A stretch of 64,000 bases of DNA, taken from NCBI GenBank assembly GCA_938009275.1, contig CALLHY010000030.1:11817-75816 (forward strand), given 5' to 3'. This stretch comes from an uncultured bacterium. GTDB lineage: Bacteria; Cloacimonadota; Cloacimonadia; Cloacimonadales; Cloacimonadaceae. Position numbers and translations under genes: made by a program. Under the pieces are notes generated by a model. It was given only the letters and a program-made list of their open reading frames with translations, ran no database searches and was not told the DNA's origin. Below, one piece after another: positions 55,298 through 63,741 of the stretch (within the stretch, counting starts at the first letter, position 1; each line of letters opens with the position of its first letter).

Positions 55298-58200
55298 ATG
55301 TCATACAAAGCTTTGGATGAAGTTCTAAGCAACTTTCAAGATAGAATAATCGGCGTAAAATCGATCGATTCTCGTGAGGCTGTATATGAGTCTATACCGG
55401 AAAGTTGCCATAGCTCCATTAAGAAGGGGCTGGCAACTTTGGGTATCAAGCAATTGTATAGCCACCAAGCCAAGATGTTTTCGGAAGTATACGAGGGCAG
55501 GAATGTTATCATTACCACGGGTACTTCCAGTGGAAAATCTTTGGCTTTTTACCTGCCAGTACTACAAAGTATCATTGAAGATTCACGCGTAAGAGCACTC
55601 TTTGTCTATCCAACCAAAGCTCTGGCACAAGATCAAAAAGCAAGCCTGGAGAAGTTCCTTAAAGCAATCAAATGCAAACCAGAGATAACTGTTGGAGTAT
55701 ACGATGGAGACACTCCGCCCTCAGAACGAAAGAGCATACGAGACCATGCGAATATCATACTGACCAATCCGGACATGCTGAATGTCAGCTTCCTGCCAAA
55801 CCATAATAAGTATGGATTCCAAGAGATCTTTCGATATCTTGACTTTGTGGTCCTGGATGAGTTGCATGTTTATCGAGGAGCCTTCGGGACACATGTGGCA
55901 AATCTCATGCGCAGATTACTCCGTATCTGTAACTACCACGGAGTATCTCCACAATTTCTTTGCAGCAGTGCCACCATTGCCAATCCTCTTGAACTAGCGC
56001 AAAATATCTGTTCCAAACCATTTATCCATCTCGAACAGGATGGTTCGTTCAATTCCGGGAAAAAGCTGGTTTTTTGGCAGTGTCCACTTCATAATGATTC
56101 TCTCAATGAGGTTACAAACCTGATACCTGATCTGGTTGTTAATGATATCAGTAGCATCACATTCTGTCAGAGCCGGCGAGACGTAGAGGTTGCTTCACGG
56201 GAGATCTGTGGAATCCTGGCTCAGCAGCACGGAAGTATTCATCTACAAAACAAAGTGTCGGCTTATCGCTCTGGCCTCACTCCCAATGAGAGAAGATCTA
56301 TCGAGTTTAACCTGCGCACGGGAAAACTTAGAGGAGTGATTTCGACTAATGCGCTCGAATTGGGTATAGATATTGGATCATTGGATGCGGTTGTAATGGC
56401 AGGATTCCCGGGAACCAAAGCTAGCTTCTGGCAACAAGCTGGTAGAGCAGGCAGAAGATCCGGGGATGCTTGGATAGTAATCATTCTATCCAATCGGCCT
56501 ATTGAACATTACATTGCCCAAGACCTCGATTGGTTAACAGATTCCAGCGTGGAAAATGCGATAATAGATATCAGCAATATTTTCATTCAGATGGCTCACA
56601 TCAGAGCCGCAGCATATGAGTTACCGCTATCAAGAACAGACATCAAGTACTTCCATGATCTTGGTGTAATAGCTCAAAAGCTAGTTGAGACTGGCGAACT
56701 GACTCAGGAAAGTGATCAATTCCTATGGGCTCATAAAAACAATACTAATCCCGCAATGGAGATCAGTTTACGTAACATGAGCAACGAAAGCATCGATGTT
56801 GTGGATAGACAGAGTGAAAAGACTATTACATCTACAGATCTGATTACCGCAAAGTATGAGCTTTTCCCGGGAGCTATCTACCTCCATGACGGTGTTCAGT
56901 ATAAAGTACTGGCATTAGATTTTGAACAAAAACAAGCCATATTAACCGGAGTTAACAGCAACCACTACACTGTGCCTTTCGTGAATACCTCGGTCAGAAT
57001 ACTCGGAACAGTACATCATAAACCAATATTCAGGTGTAAGGCTGCTTGGGGTGACGTCAAAGTAACTGCCCTAATCAATGCTTATAAAAAAATAGCATAT
57101 TTCACTCATGAGAACCTTGGCTATGAAGAACTGGATACCGATCAAAGGGTTGATTTGGATACCGAGGGTACCTGGATATTGCTGCCGGAAAACCTGCAAG
57201 CATTGCCTTCAAGACTAGGATCTGGAGAAGAATCTCCCGTGAACAGAGACTCCAAATATGATATTGATGGATTGGTCTTTGCCCTGGTAAACGCGGCATC
57301 GATCAGAACAATGGCTTCTTATAGTGATATCGGCGGTACGGTATTTGGGATCGATAAACCCCCCAAGTCATCTCTGTTGATCTATGACAAATACAATGGA
57401 GGGCTTGGATTTGCCCAGAAGATCTACGAAGTGATTGATGATGTGATCCTGGATGCGATAAAAATTGTCGAATCCTGTCCATGTAAACATGGCTGTCCTT
57501 CATGTGTTGGACATATGCAAATTGATAAGAACATCGTTTTATGGGCACTGCGCAATCTAAGGGTAGAATCGCCTATGCCAGAATCTCTGGAGCTGTTACA
57601 ACAAACTCCCTTAGTAAATCCTAATCCAATCATCCGGGAAAAGTACAAATTGAACTGGATCGAAGAGCATTGGAGCGAATTCGCCGATAGTTTCAAGCTA
57701 AGCTATCCAGATACCTATCAATTTCTCTTACTCGTACAAGGAGTAACTATACTGGAAAGCACGATTCACATAGCGGTTTGGAAGTCCAGGATTTATTTTT
57801 TGCCAGATTACAAGGACTACTTATCGTCGGTCAGGGAAGATATCCGGAAGTCGATTCATGAGCCAGTGGAGGTTATAATTGACTTAGAGGATGATCCTGG
57901 GCTTCAAGCAAAGCAAGCAAAACTTGATAGGCATTTCAACAAAAGCCCTGCCATCGAAGTAAAAGGTTCAAGTCCTCCAGAGGGGGGTATACAATCTACT
58001 GCTACTAAAAAATCTTCTGCAGATTCTCAGAAGAGCGAGTCTCTTGACGATGCCGGTGCCATGGTTACAGAATTCGATTCAAGTACTTCTGAATTGCTTC
58101 TTTGGTGCCTGGAGTATGAAGATTATGAACAAGTACTGGATCTGCCAAACAAAGTCTTAGTATCGATCCTTACGCAAAAATCGGGAAGCCAAGTTATAAA

Positions 58201-60076
58201 AGCAATCCGTAGCTCTGCAAACTACCAAAAGTTGCTGAAATATATCGTTAAAATGCATCGTTCATCTAGTGTCCAATGCACTGCATTAAGCCTTGTAGAA
58301 GATGATTTATTCATTGTTGACACAGCTCTCAATAGTCTTTATGCCAGTATTCGCCAAACAGCTGCTGATATGATCGTCGACCCGCAATTGCTTCTAAAGA
58401 TAGCATTGAATGACAGAAGCAGTAAGATACGGGCATCTATGGTGGAGAGAATTAAAGATCCAGCATTGTTAGAGCAGGTAGTTCTGGATAGCAAAGAGCA
58501 GGATACCATGAAGCAAGCGCTCAAATTAATCGATGACATTGATATTTTAACAAGATTGTCGTCAGAAAGTAAGTTTGCTGCAATTAGAAACATGGCTTTA
58601 TCACGACTAAATAAAACACGAAACCGAATCGAAAAAGCTGAGAGAGCCGCAGAAAATGAAGGGCAAAATCATAAGCCACAAAAACAACAATCAGCTTTCG
58701 ATAAAATGATGAAGGCAACCGGTACTGTCAAACCGATTTATCAACGAGGCAAAGGACCTGAAAAACGAAAAACACCATGGGTAGAATTGAGGGACAAGTA
58801 TCAGGAGGAGTTTTCAGGTATCAAGATTGAACGTCCGCAATTGAATTTAGAAGTATTCAACAAGAGCAAGGACTTAACCAAGCTGATCAGGTCCATCTTA
58901 GTAGAAGAGAACACCTGGGTACAGGAACAAGACCTCTTTATTGTAGAAGAGGACTCATGGGAACAGGTACAAGACCTATACACTCTCGTTGCACTGAAGA
59001 AAATTGCGTTTGAACTTTCTGGCAAAAAATCTAACGCTAAACTAACGATTGAAACCGAATCAGTTTTTAAGGATATTGTTCTAAGTAAAAGAAGCCAGAA
59101 ATCCAAGCTGGCTGCTATACGGGGTATTGATGATCAACAATTCTTAAAATACCTGCTTTTTGCCGGAGCAGATAAAGATCATCGCTTGGCTGCAGTGCAA
59201 AACATAACCGACCTGTATTTATTGGAACAACTCACTAAACTGGATCGTAGCAAGGATGTCCGCGAGCAAGCTTATCATAGGTTGTTAGATCTCAAATGGG
59301 CAGCTACTAGAGGTGATGGAATTGATAATAGTCTGGCAGTTTTTTTTAAAAAGTCTAGTCTTGTTGTTATCGACACAGAAACAACTGGATTGACTCCAAC
59401 CGATCGGATCTGTCAACTTGCTCTTGTTAAGTTTGATTCGTCCGGTGTTGAGACTTTTTCTGACTACTGTAATCCTCATGTTCCAGTTAATCCCTTTGCT
59501 TATATGGTTCATGGCTTATCAGACTCGTTTCTAAAGAAACAGAAAGATATCAAGAAAACTCCAACCTACAAGAAGTTGAATGAGTTTATCGCTGAAAAAT
59601 GCGTTTTCGTTTTTCACAATGCTCCATTTGATCTTCGTTTCCTGTCTTACGCTGGTGTTAAGATTAATAATCCTGTGGTAGATACCTTGAAAATAATCAG
59701 GCAGATGAAGTGTTTCCAGGATAATAAGCTGAGCACAGCATTAACATTTCTAAAGAGAATCTTCCCTGACTTGAATGTCAAACCACATGATGCTCTGGGC
59801 GATGCTATGACCACTCTGCATTTATTAAAATGGCTGTACCAAGCTTATCCTTGTCACGTTGGTAGAATGATCTACGAGGGTGGCAATTATTCAGCACATA
59901 CTGACACTGTTCCACGCACGCCTACCCGATCCCGTAAAAAGAGTAGTAAAAAGCCAAAAAGTAAGGTTGTCAAAGAACCCAAGGCGAAATCTATAAGTAA
60001 TGTATCCTTTGACGAGGAAGAAGATGACTTATTCGAATTATACGACGATTTAGAAGATGATTTTTACGATTTCTAG
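55298..60076 (+). CDS. MrfA-like DUF1998 helicase fused to HEAT/LRV-like repeats and a DEDDh exonuclease
   Basis: The 1592-residue protein joins three parts. Residues 1-760: SF2 helicase of the MrfA/YprA type, with LYSHQAKMF, Walker A TTGTSSGKSLAFY (about 73), DELH at 187, motif VI QQAGRAGRRSGD (about 379), and the DUF1998 cysteine cluster CPCKHGCPSCVGH (727-739). Residues about 930-1340: short helical repeats of HEAT/LRV type (IRQTAADMIVDPQLLLKIAL, IRASMVERIKDPALLEQVVL). Residues 1350-1540: DnaQ-like exonuclease, DTETTG (Asp1359, Glu1361), HNAPFD (Asp1445), HDALGD (His1497, Asp1502), all five DEDDh residues. A Lys-rich then acidic tail ends it. In Bacillus subtilis MrfA helicase and MrfB exonuclease are separate proteins for mitomycin repair; here one chain. 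It is the last cargo gene before the right end. Confidence 0.88.
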   Translation: MSYKALDEVLSNFQDRIIGVKSIDSREAVYESIPESCHSSIKKGLATLGIKQLYSHQAKMFSEVYEGRNVIITTGTSSGKSLAFYLPVLQSIIEDSRVRALFVYPTKALAQDQKASLEKFLKAIKCKPEITVGVYDGDTPPSERKSIRDHANIILTNPDMLNVSFLPNHNKYGFQEIFRYLDFVVLDELHVYRGAFGTHVANLMRRLLRICNYHGVSPQFLCSSATIANPLELAQNICSKPFIHLEQDGSFNSGKKLVFWQCPLHNDSLNEVTNLIPDLVVNDISSITFCQSRRDVEVASREICGILAQQHGSIHLQNKVSAYRSGLTPNERRSIEFNLRTGKLRGVISTNALELGIDIGSLDAVVMAGFPGTKASFWQQAGRAGRRSGDAWIVIILSNRPIEHYIAQDLDWLTDSSVENAIIDISNIFIQMAHIRAAAYELPLSRTDIKYFHDLGVIAQKLVETGELTQESDQFLWAHKNNTNPAMEISLRNMSNESIDVVDRQSEKTITSTDLITAKYELFPGAIYLHDGVQYKVLALDFEQKQAILTGVNSNHYTVPFVNTSVRILGTVHHKPIFRCKAAWGDVKVTALINAYKKIAYFTHENLGYEELDTDQRVDLDTEGTWILLPENLQALPSRLGSGEESPVNRDSKYDIDGLVFALVNAASIRTMASYSDIGGTVFGIDKPPKSSLLIYDKYNGGLGFAQKIYEVIDDVILDAIKIVESCPCKHGCPSCVGHMQIDKNIVLWALRNLRVESPMPESLELLQQTPLVNPNPIIREKYKLNWIEEHWSEFADSFKLSYPDTYQFLLLVQGVTILESTIHIAVWKSRIYFLPDYKDYLSSVREDIRKSIHEPVEVIIDLEDDPGLQAKQAKLDRHFNKSPAIEVKGSSPPEGGIQSTATKKSSADSQKSESLDDAGAMVTEFDSSTSELLLWCLEYEDYEQVLDLPNKVLVSILTQKSGSQVIKAIRSSANYQKLLKYIVKMHRSSSVQCTALSLVEDDLFIVDTALNSLYASIRQTAADMIVDPQLLLKIALNDRSSKIRASMVERIKDPALLEQVVLDSKEQDTMKQALKLIDDIDILTRLSSESKFAAIRNMALSRLNKTRNRIEKAERAAENEGQNHKPQKQQSAFDKMMKATGTVKPIYQRGKGPEKRKTPWVELRDKYQEEFSGIKIERPQLNLEVFNKSKDLTKLIRSILVEENTWVQEQDLFIVEEDSWEQVQDLYTLVALKKIAFELSGKKSNAKLTIETESVFKDIVLSKRSQKSKLAAIRGIDDQQFLKYLLFAGADKDHRLAAVQNITDLYLLEQLTKLDRSKDVREQAYHRLLDLKWAATRGDGIDNSLAVFFKKSSLVVIDTETTGLTPTDRICQLALVKFDSSGVETFSDYCNPHVPVNPFAYMVHGLSDSFLKKQKDIKKTPTYKKLNEFIAEKCVFVFHNAPFDLRFLSYAGVKINNPVVDTLKIIRQMKCFQDNKLSTALTFLKRIFPDLNVKPHDALGDAMTTLHLLKWLYQAYPCHVGRMIYEGGNYSAHTDTVPRTPTRSRKKSSKKPKSKVVKEPKAKSISNVSFDEEEDDLFELYDDLEDDFYDF

Positions 60077-60203
60077 CCATTGTATACTTATTATTCATAG
60101 ATTAGTTCTAGCTTGCGATAGTTAATACTTGTTTGAAGTCTCGGGCAGGATGTTTAGAACTTTTGAGATCACCTAGGCATCCATTATCAGCAGTAAACAT
60201 TTC

Positions 60204-60369
60204 ATTTGCAGAAATCCTGTCAGAATTTGCAGTTTTCGGTGATCCGATTTGCAGAAAGCCTGTCCAAAACCACCTAAACAGGTCTTGGGAAGGATGAGCA
60301 AGGATGTCCCACGATGCGACAGTTTGCAGATTTCGCTGCACAATATGCAGTTTTCGTTGTCAGTTTGCA
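60204..60369. repeat. Right transposon end with five transposase-site copies
   Basis: On the + strand TTTGCAG-type cores lie at 60205, 60226, 60248, 60323 and 60344 (the last is TATGCAG). Spacings are 21, 22, 75 and 21 bp, i.e. two helical turns within clusters. Units R5 (60204-60223), R4 (60224-60245) and R3 (60247-60268) are back to back; R2 (60318-60336) and the terminal R1 (60339-60369) form a second cluster. Orientation is inverted relative to the left-end copies. Confidence 0.8.
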
Positions 60370-60374
60370 CCGTT
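60370..60374. repeat. Target-site duplication CCGTT, right
   Basis: Direct copy of 29294-29298, directly outside the right terminal inverted repeat. Confidence 0.75.
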
Positions 60375-60641
60375 ACTTTATCACTCCTTCACCCTATTGG
60401 CTCGTTTTTTCTTGACAATTGAACTACACACAAAAAACTCCGCAAAGCTATATTTTGTAACAACGAGAGCTTGCATATAAAAACAGCTAAAGGCAGTGTG
60501 TATGAAGGATGAATGCAGTTTGGCATCATCATTTCATGAGGATATGCTTGTTAAGCCCAACATATCCAAAGACATTCATTAGAATACCCGCTTGTGTTTC
60601 GTGTAGATGAGAGATTAAGAACATAATGAACTGGAGGTAAT

Positions 60642-61355
60642 GTGATTACGATACTTTCGTTAATCATTAATGTGTTAATTATTATTGCAGGACTTGCTTT
60701 TGGATTCTCGTGGAAGCATTGGGCTCCTCGTTTGCTTGAATATGCCTTCGACAAGAAGCTCATCAAATACAAAACCGATTTGGAGACAGAGAAGGAAAAG
60801 CAACTCGCGGAATATGGAAAAACCATAACCGGGTTTAATAAGTGCTTCGATAAAAAATACGAAATCTATCCGGTTTTATACGGAAGTATTATAAAGCTTC
60901 ATGGAGAGTTAAAAAACAGCTGGGATCAGATTCCAGATACTCACGATTTCCAAGTACAAACAGAAGGTGAATTCAGCGATTACATAGACACGTTTATATT
61001 CTCAAGCCCAGATAGGTGGGGTCTAGTAGAAAAGAAAAAAAATGGTCACATAATCAAGCAAGATATCCTTAGATTATTGCCTCAGCACTTTCTTCTAAGC
61101 ATAGGAGAAACAAACAACTACTTTTTGGAGCAACTGATATTCATCTCAAGAGATATTGAATCGTTGTTTGAAAAGTTCCGCGAGAATGCTAAAACGATAC
61201 ATTCAGCATACCGGCAAATAACTTCATATCCTAACATCGGAGATCAATGGGGTGTAATTGAAACAACATGCGAAGAAAATCGTAAGTTAGTAGAGGATAT
61301 ATTACGTCAAATGCGTTCAGAATTAGAACATAATATCTCTAGTCAGGATTCATGA
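60642..61355 (+). CDS. Membrane-anchored protein of unknown function (SEFIR operon)
   Basis: GTG 60642 has GGAGG four bases upstream. The 237-residue product begins with a transmembrane helix (ITILSLIINVLIIIAGLAFGF) followed by a cytoplasmic-looking, charged coiled region (KIKYKTDLETEKEKQLAEYG about residues 45-65) and helices to the end. No known family. It starts the three-gene operon and is 10 bases from the SEFIR gene, so could be a sensor or membrane partner of the effector. Confidence 0.6.
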   Translation: MITILSLIINVLIIIAGLAFGFSWKHWAPRLLEYAFDKKLIKYKTDLETEKEKQLAEYGKTITGFNKCFDKKYEIYPVLYGSIIKLHGELKNSWDQIPDTHDFQVQTEGEFSDYIDTFIFSSPDRWGLVEKKKNGHIIKQDILRLLPQHFLLSIGETNNYFLEQLIFISRDIESLFEKFRENAKTIHSAYRQITSYPNIGDQWGVIETTCEENRKLVEDILRQMRSELEHNISSQDS

Positions 61356-61365
61356 GGGATAAGAA

Positions 61366-62820
61366 ATGGATAAAAAGGGAAGATTCAAAGTATTCATATC
61401 TTACAGTTGGGATCCCAACCATTTTGATAAGAAGGTTGAGTATATAGTTACAAGACTTCTCAACAATGGGGTAGATGTCATTTTCGACAAGTATGATTGT
61501 AAGCCAGGTAATAATGTTTACAAGTTTATGGAAGACTCGGTAAACAATCCTATTGTGGATCACGTTCTGATAATGTGCACAGAAGCTTACAAGAAGAAAG
61601 CAGACGACAGAGAAAAAGGGGTTGGTGCTGAGACACTGATTATCTCTCCAAAAGTATATCAGAATTGCATGCAAAGTAAATTCATTCCAGTTATCTTGGA
61701 AAATGATGGTAATGGAAAACCCTATAAGCCAACCTATATTGAGTCCAATATTCATATTGACTTGTCGGATGAAGCAGAATTCGAGGCTGAGTTTGACAAG
61801 CTTCTAAGATTCATATACAATAAGCCGCTACTTGTTAAACCAGAATTGGGGTCACCTCCTGCGTTTCTGGAAAATGAGGAAAAAGGGATTATTATAAACT
61901 CTCCATTAAAGTACAAAGCATTCCATAAAGCATTAGTAAACGGCAAACCTAACTATCTGCAACTTCTGCATGAATTTGGAGAGGAGTTTATAAATGATAT
62001 GGCTCAATTCGAAATCCCAAAAAGCGAAGTAGAGAATCTTGCTTCCGACAAAATAGATGAGTTAATTCTTAAGAAGATAGAAGAAACAATAACACTCAGC
62101 CAAACACTTGAAGAACTGGCTATTGATTTTGGCTATTACTGGGATATGATAATAGAAACGGAAGTTATCCAATTTATAGAAAATTATGCATCTTATGCAG
62201 TATCATTAGAAACTAGATACAAACATGAATTATCAACTCGAGATTATAGATCTGATGTGGTAAGGTTCATCCTGTATTTGTTCATTGTTATGTTATCAGC
62301 AGCACTAATCCAAAGAAGACGATGTAAAGAATTGAAAACACTGATCGAGCATAAATACCAGGTTTTCAATACTCTGGATTATACTCAAACTACAGAGCAT
62401 GATGTGCTAGCCTTCGCGAAGTTCTCATTTTTTCCTTTATCGATTAGTAACATGACTAGCAGGAACAACACAAATCCAAGGGTTGCTCTGCAAAAAACAC
62501 TGTCTTCACGCCTTCATAAATTCAAACTCCATGACTTTCAAGAGGCTGACTTTGTGTTGGGTTTTGTTTCATATACTAGAGCAGAAGTTCAAAAGGTTAA
62601 AGGTGAGCATTGGCGGAGCTTTACGCTTACTAACATTCCAGATGTTAAATTGCTACACCAAATGTGCTCAAAAGCCATTTACGATGCAGCTAAGTGTCTT
62701 TTTGGAATTGATGATCCAAGAGAGTTAAGCATGAAATATGGCAGCTATGCGTATAATTACAACCCTGGTTTCCCTTCGAACGTTTTTTATCCCTACTATG
62801 AGTTTGCTACGCTACCTTAA
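61366..62820 (+). CDS. SEFIR/TIR-domain effector
   Basis: Residues 7-150 form a SEFIR-type TIR domain: FKVFISYSWDPNHFDKKVEY, GVDVIFDKYDCKPGNNVYKF, HVLIMCTEAYKKKADDREKG-VGAE, KFIPVILEND and IDLSDEAEFE. These blocks are closely like bacterial SEFIR proteins, some of which are NAD-depleting anti-phage effectors. The 330-residue C-terminus is unassigned, helical, and includes a hydrophobic segment VVRFILYLFIVMLSAALI (about residue 305) that could insert in membrane. It is 484 residues long, between a membrane protein and a DUF3800-like protein; spacing of 10 and 15 bases makes an operon. Confidence 0.85.
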   Translation: MDKKGRFKVFISYSWDPNHFDKKVEYIVTRLLNNGVDVIFDKYDCKPGNNVYKFMEDSVNNPIVDHVLIMCTEAYKKKADDREKGVGAETLIISPKVYQNCMQSKFIPVILENDGNGKPYKPTYIESNIHIDLSDEAEFEAEFDKLLRFIYNKPLLVKPELGSPPAFLENEEKGIIINSPLKYKAFHKALVNGKPNYLQLLHEFGEEFINDMAQFEIPKSEVENLASDKIDELILKKIEETITLSQTLEELAIDFGYYWDMIIETEVIQFIENYASYAVSLETRYKHELSTRDYRSDVVRFILYLFIVMLSAALIQRRRCKELKTLIEHKYQVFNTLDYTQTTEHDVLAFAKFSFFPLSISNMTSRNNTNPRVALQKTLSSRLHKFKLHDFQEADFVLGFVSYTRAEVQKVKGEHWRSFTLTNIPDVKLLHQMCSKAIYDAAKCLFGIDDPRELSMKYGSYAYNYNPGFPSNVFYPYYEFATLP

Positions 62821-62835
62821 AATCGAGGTCAATTA

Positions 62836-63741
62836 ATGATCTCGTTACCAGTAACTGAGCAGTACGATACCTCAATTATATGGGACGTATTTTATGATGA
62901 GTGCAAAGCGGATGGATATTGGCATTGTTTCCTGTTTATTCCACAAAGTAAGATACAATGCATATATGAACTTATCAGCAAAGCGCGTTCCGTTTCTCGG
63001 TTTAATGACGCTATTCACTACAAAAACATAGGGCAAAGTGCGAAGCTGAAGAGCAATAGGGTGGTATTCGTTCGCGTGCTTATGGATATTCTATTATATA
63101 TCATACAACAACAGAAGATTGATGCAGTGATAGAATGGAATGGAAAAAGGGAGAAATTTTCACATCCGATTGGAGCCAGGTTGGTGATACTTCGCAAAAC
63201 AACTGAACTTGTTAACGCTTCTGAGTCTCAAACGCTAGTTGAGGCTACTTTTCGGATGGGGTTAAAAGGTGCACTTCATTACTTGTTCACTCAGGAAACA
63301 CCAGTTATCGACAATATATTCGTTGACTATTCCGAGGAATCATTCAAAAGATGTTTTAATGAAGACAATATGTGGGAATCAGTTAAGACAGAACTAAGAA
63401 ATAATATCACTTTCACTAGCGGTTCGTCGTTAAAATTCATAAGTAAACAAGATTACAGCCTAGATTGCCCAACTAGTCAGATAATGCAATTTGTAGACGT
63501 GATTCTCGGTTCATTCCGCACATGCGTAATGCAAAACACTGAATTCCATGCTAGGTATGTCGCAGCAGAACAGATTAGACGCGTGCTATTAAAGGATTAC
63601 GAGAATCATGCCAGGATGAAGGAAAGCAGGTATTATAAAGGATACAGCTTGTCTGAAGCAAGGCTTGTTAATAATTGGATGTTTGATCCTATGAAAATTA
63701 AGGTAGATAAGAGTCAGTATGAGATATTCGATTTATTATGA
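62836..63741 (+). CDS. DUF3800-like (RNase H-fold) protein
   Basis: The 301-residue product starts SIIWDVFYDECKADGYWHCF, where an early strand ends in Asp-Glu as in DUF3800 (usually DES), and later has SQIMQFVDVILGSFRTCV, the equivalent of the family's QxADxxxG block before the last helices. These acidic residues form the predicted RNase H-like active site. Between come VFVRVLMDILLYI and the helical middle. DUF3800 proteins have been found in anti-phage islands but their activity is little known. The assignment rests on those two blocks. Confidence 0.6.
   Translation: MISLPVTEQYDTSIIWDVFYDECKADGYWHCFLFIPQSKIQCIYELISKARSVSRFNDAIHYKNIGQSAKLKSNRVVFVRVLMDILLYIIQQQKIDAVIEWNGKREKFSHPIGARLVILRKTTELVNASESQTLVEATFRMGLKGALHYLFTQETPVIDNIFVDYSEESFKRCFNEDNMWESVKTELRNNITFTSGSSLKFISKQDYSLDCPTSQIMQFVDVILGSFRTCVMQNTEFHARYVAAEQIRRVLLKDYENHARMKESRYYKGYSLSEARLVNNWMFDPMKIKVDKSQYEIFDLL

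Larger units (their letters stand above)
29299..60369. mobile_element. 31,071-bp Mu/Tn7-like transposon carrying defence-type cargo
   Basis: Ends: 24-bp imperfect terminal inverted repeats, 29299-29322 and 60346-60369 (reading inward TATAAACTGACA and TGCAAACTGACA; 19 of 24 bases identical). Outside both lies CCGTT (29294-29298 and 60370-60374), a 5-bp target duplication as made by Mu and Tn7-type transposases. Inside each end are further copies of the (T/G)GACA...CTGCAAA unit. Core genes near the left end: S24 repressor (divergent), HTH protein, DDE transposase, AAA ATPase. About 25 kb of cargo follows, all on the + strand. Both termini keep the inward motif at the same offset (three bases), which supports the exact junctions. 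The left end begins TA rather than the usual TG. Confidence 0.85.
60077..60641. other. Right transposon end and outside flank
   Basis: Positions 60077-60369 contain the end-site array; 60370-60374 the duplication. The remaining 267 bp before the next gene are AT-rich and should hold the promoter of the SEFIR operon. A TTGACA is at 60412-60417 but with no well-spaced -10. Confidence 0.6.

Noticed and set aside
44662..60076. A complete DISARM system
   Set aside because: A methyltransferase, helicases and a DUF1998 protein are present, but no PLD-type DrmC or separate DrmA/DrmB pair; the Mod/Res order and nuclease motifs fit type III-like restriction, and the DUF1998 helicase fits MrfA.
60204..60369. 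CRISPR-like array from the regular TTTGCAG repeats
   Set aside because: Repeats are only about 7-17 bp with no constant spacers; they match the other end of the transposon in inverted orientation, which explains them as end sites.
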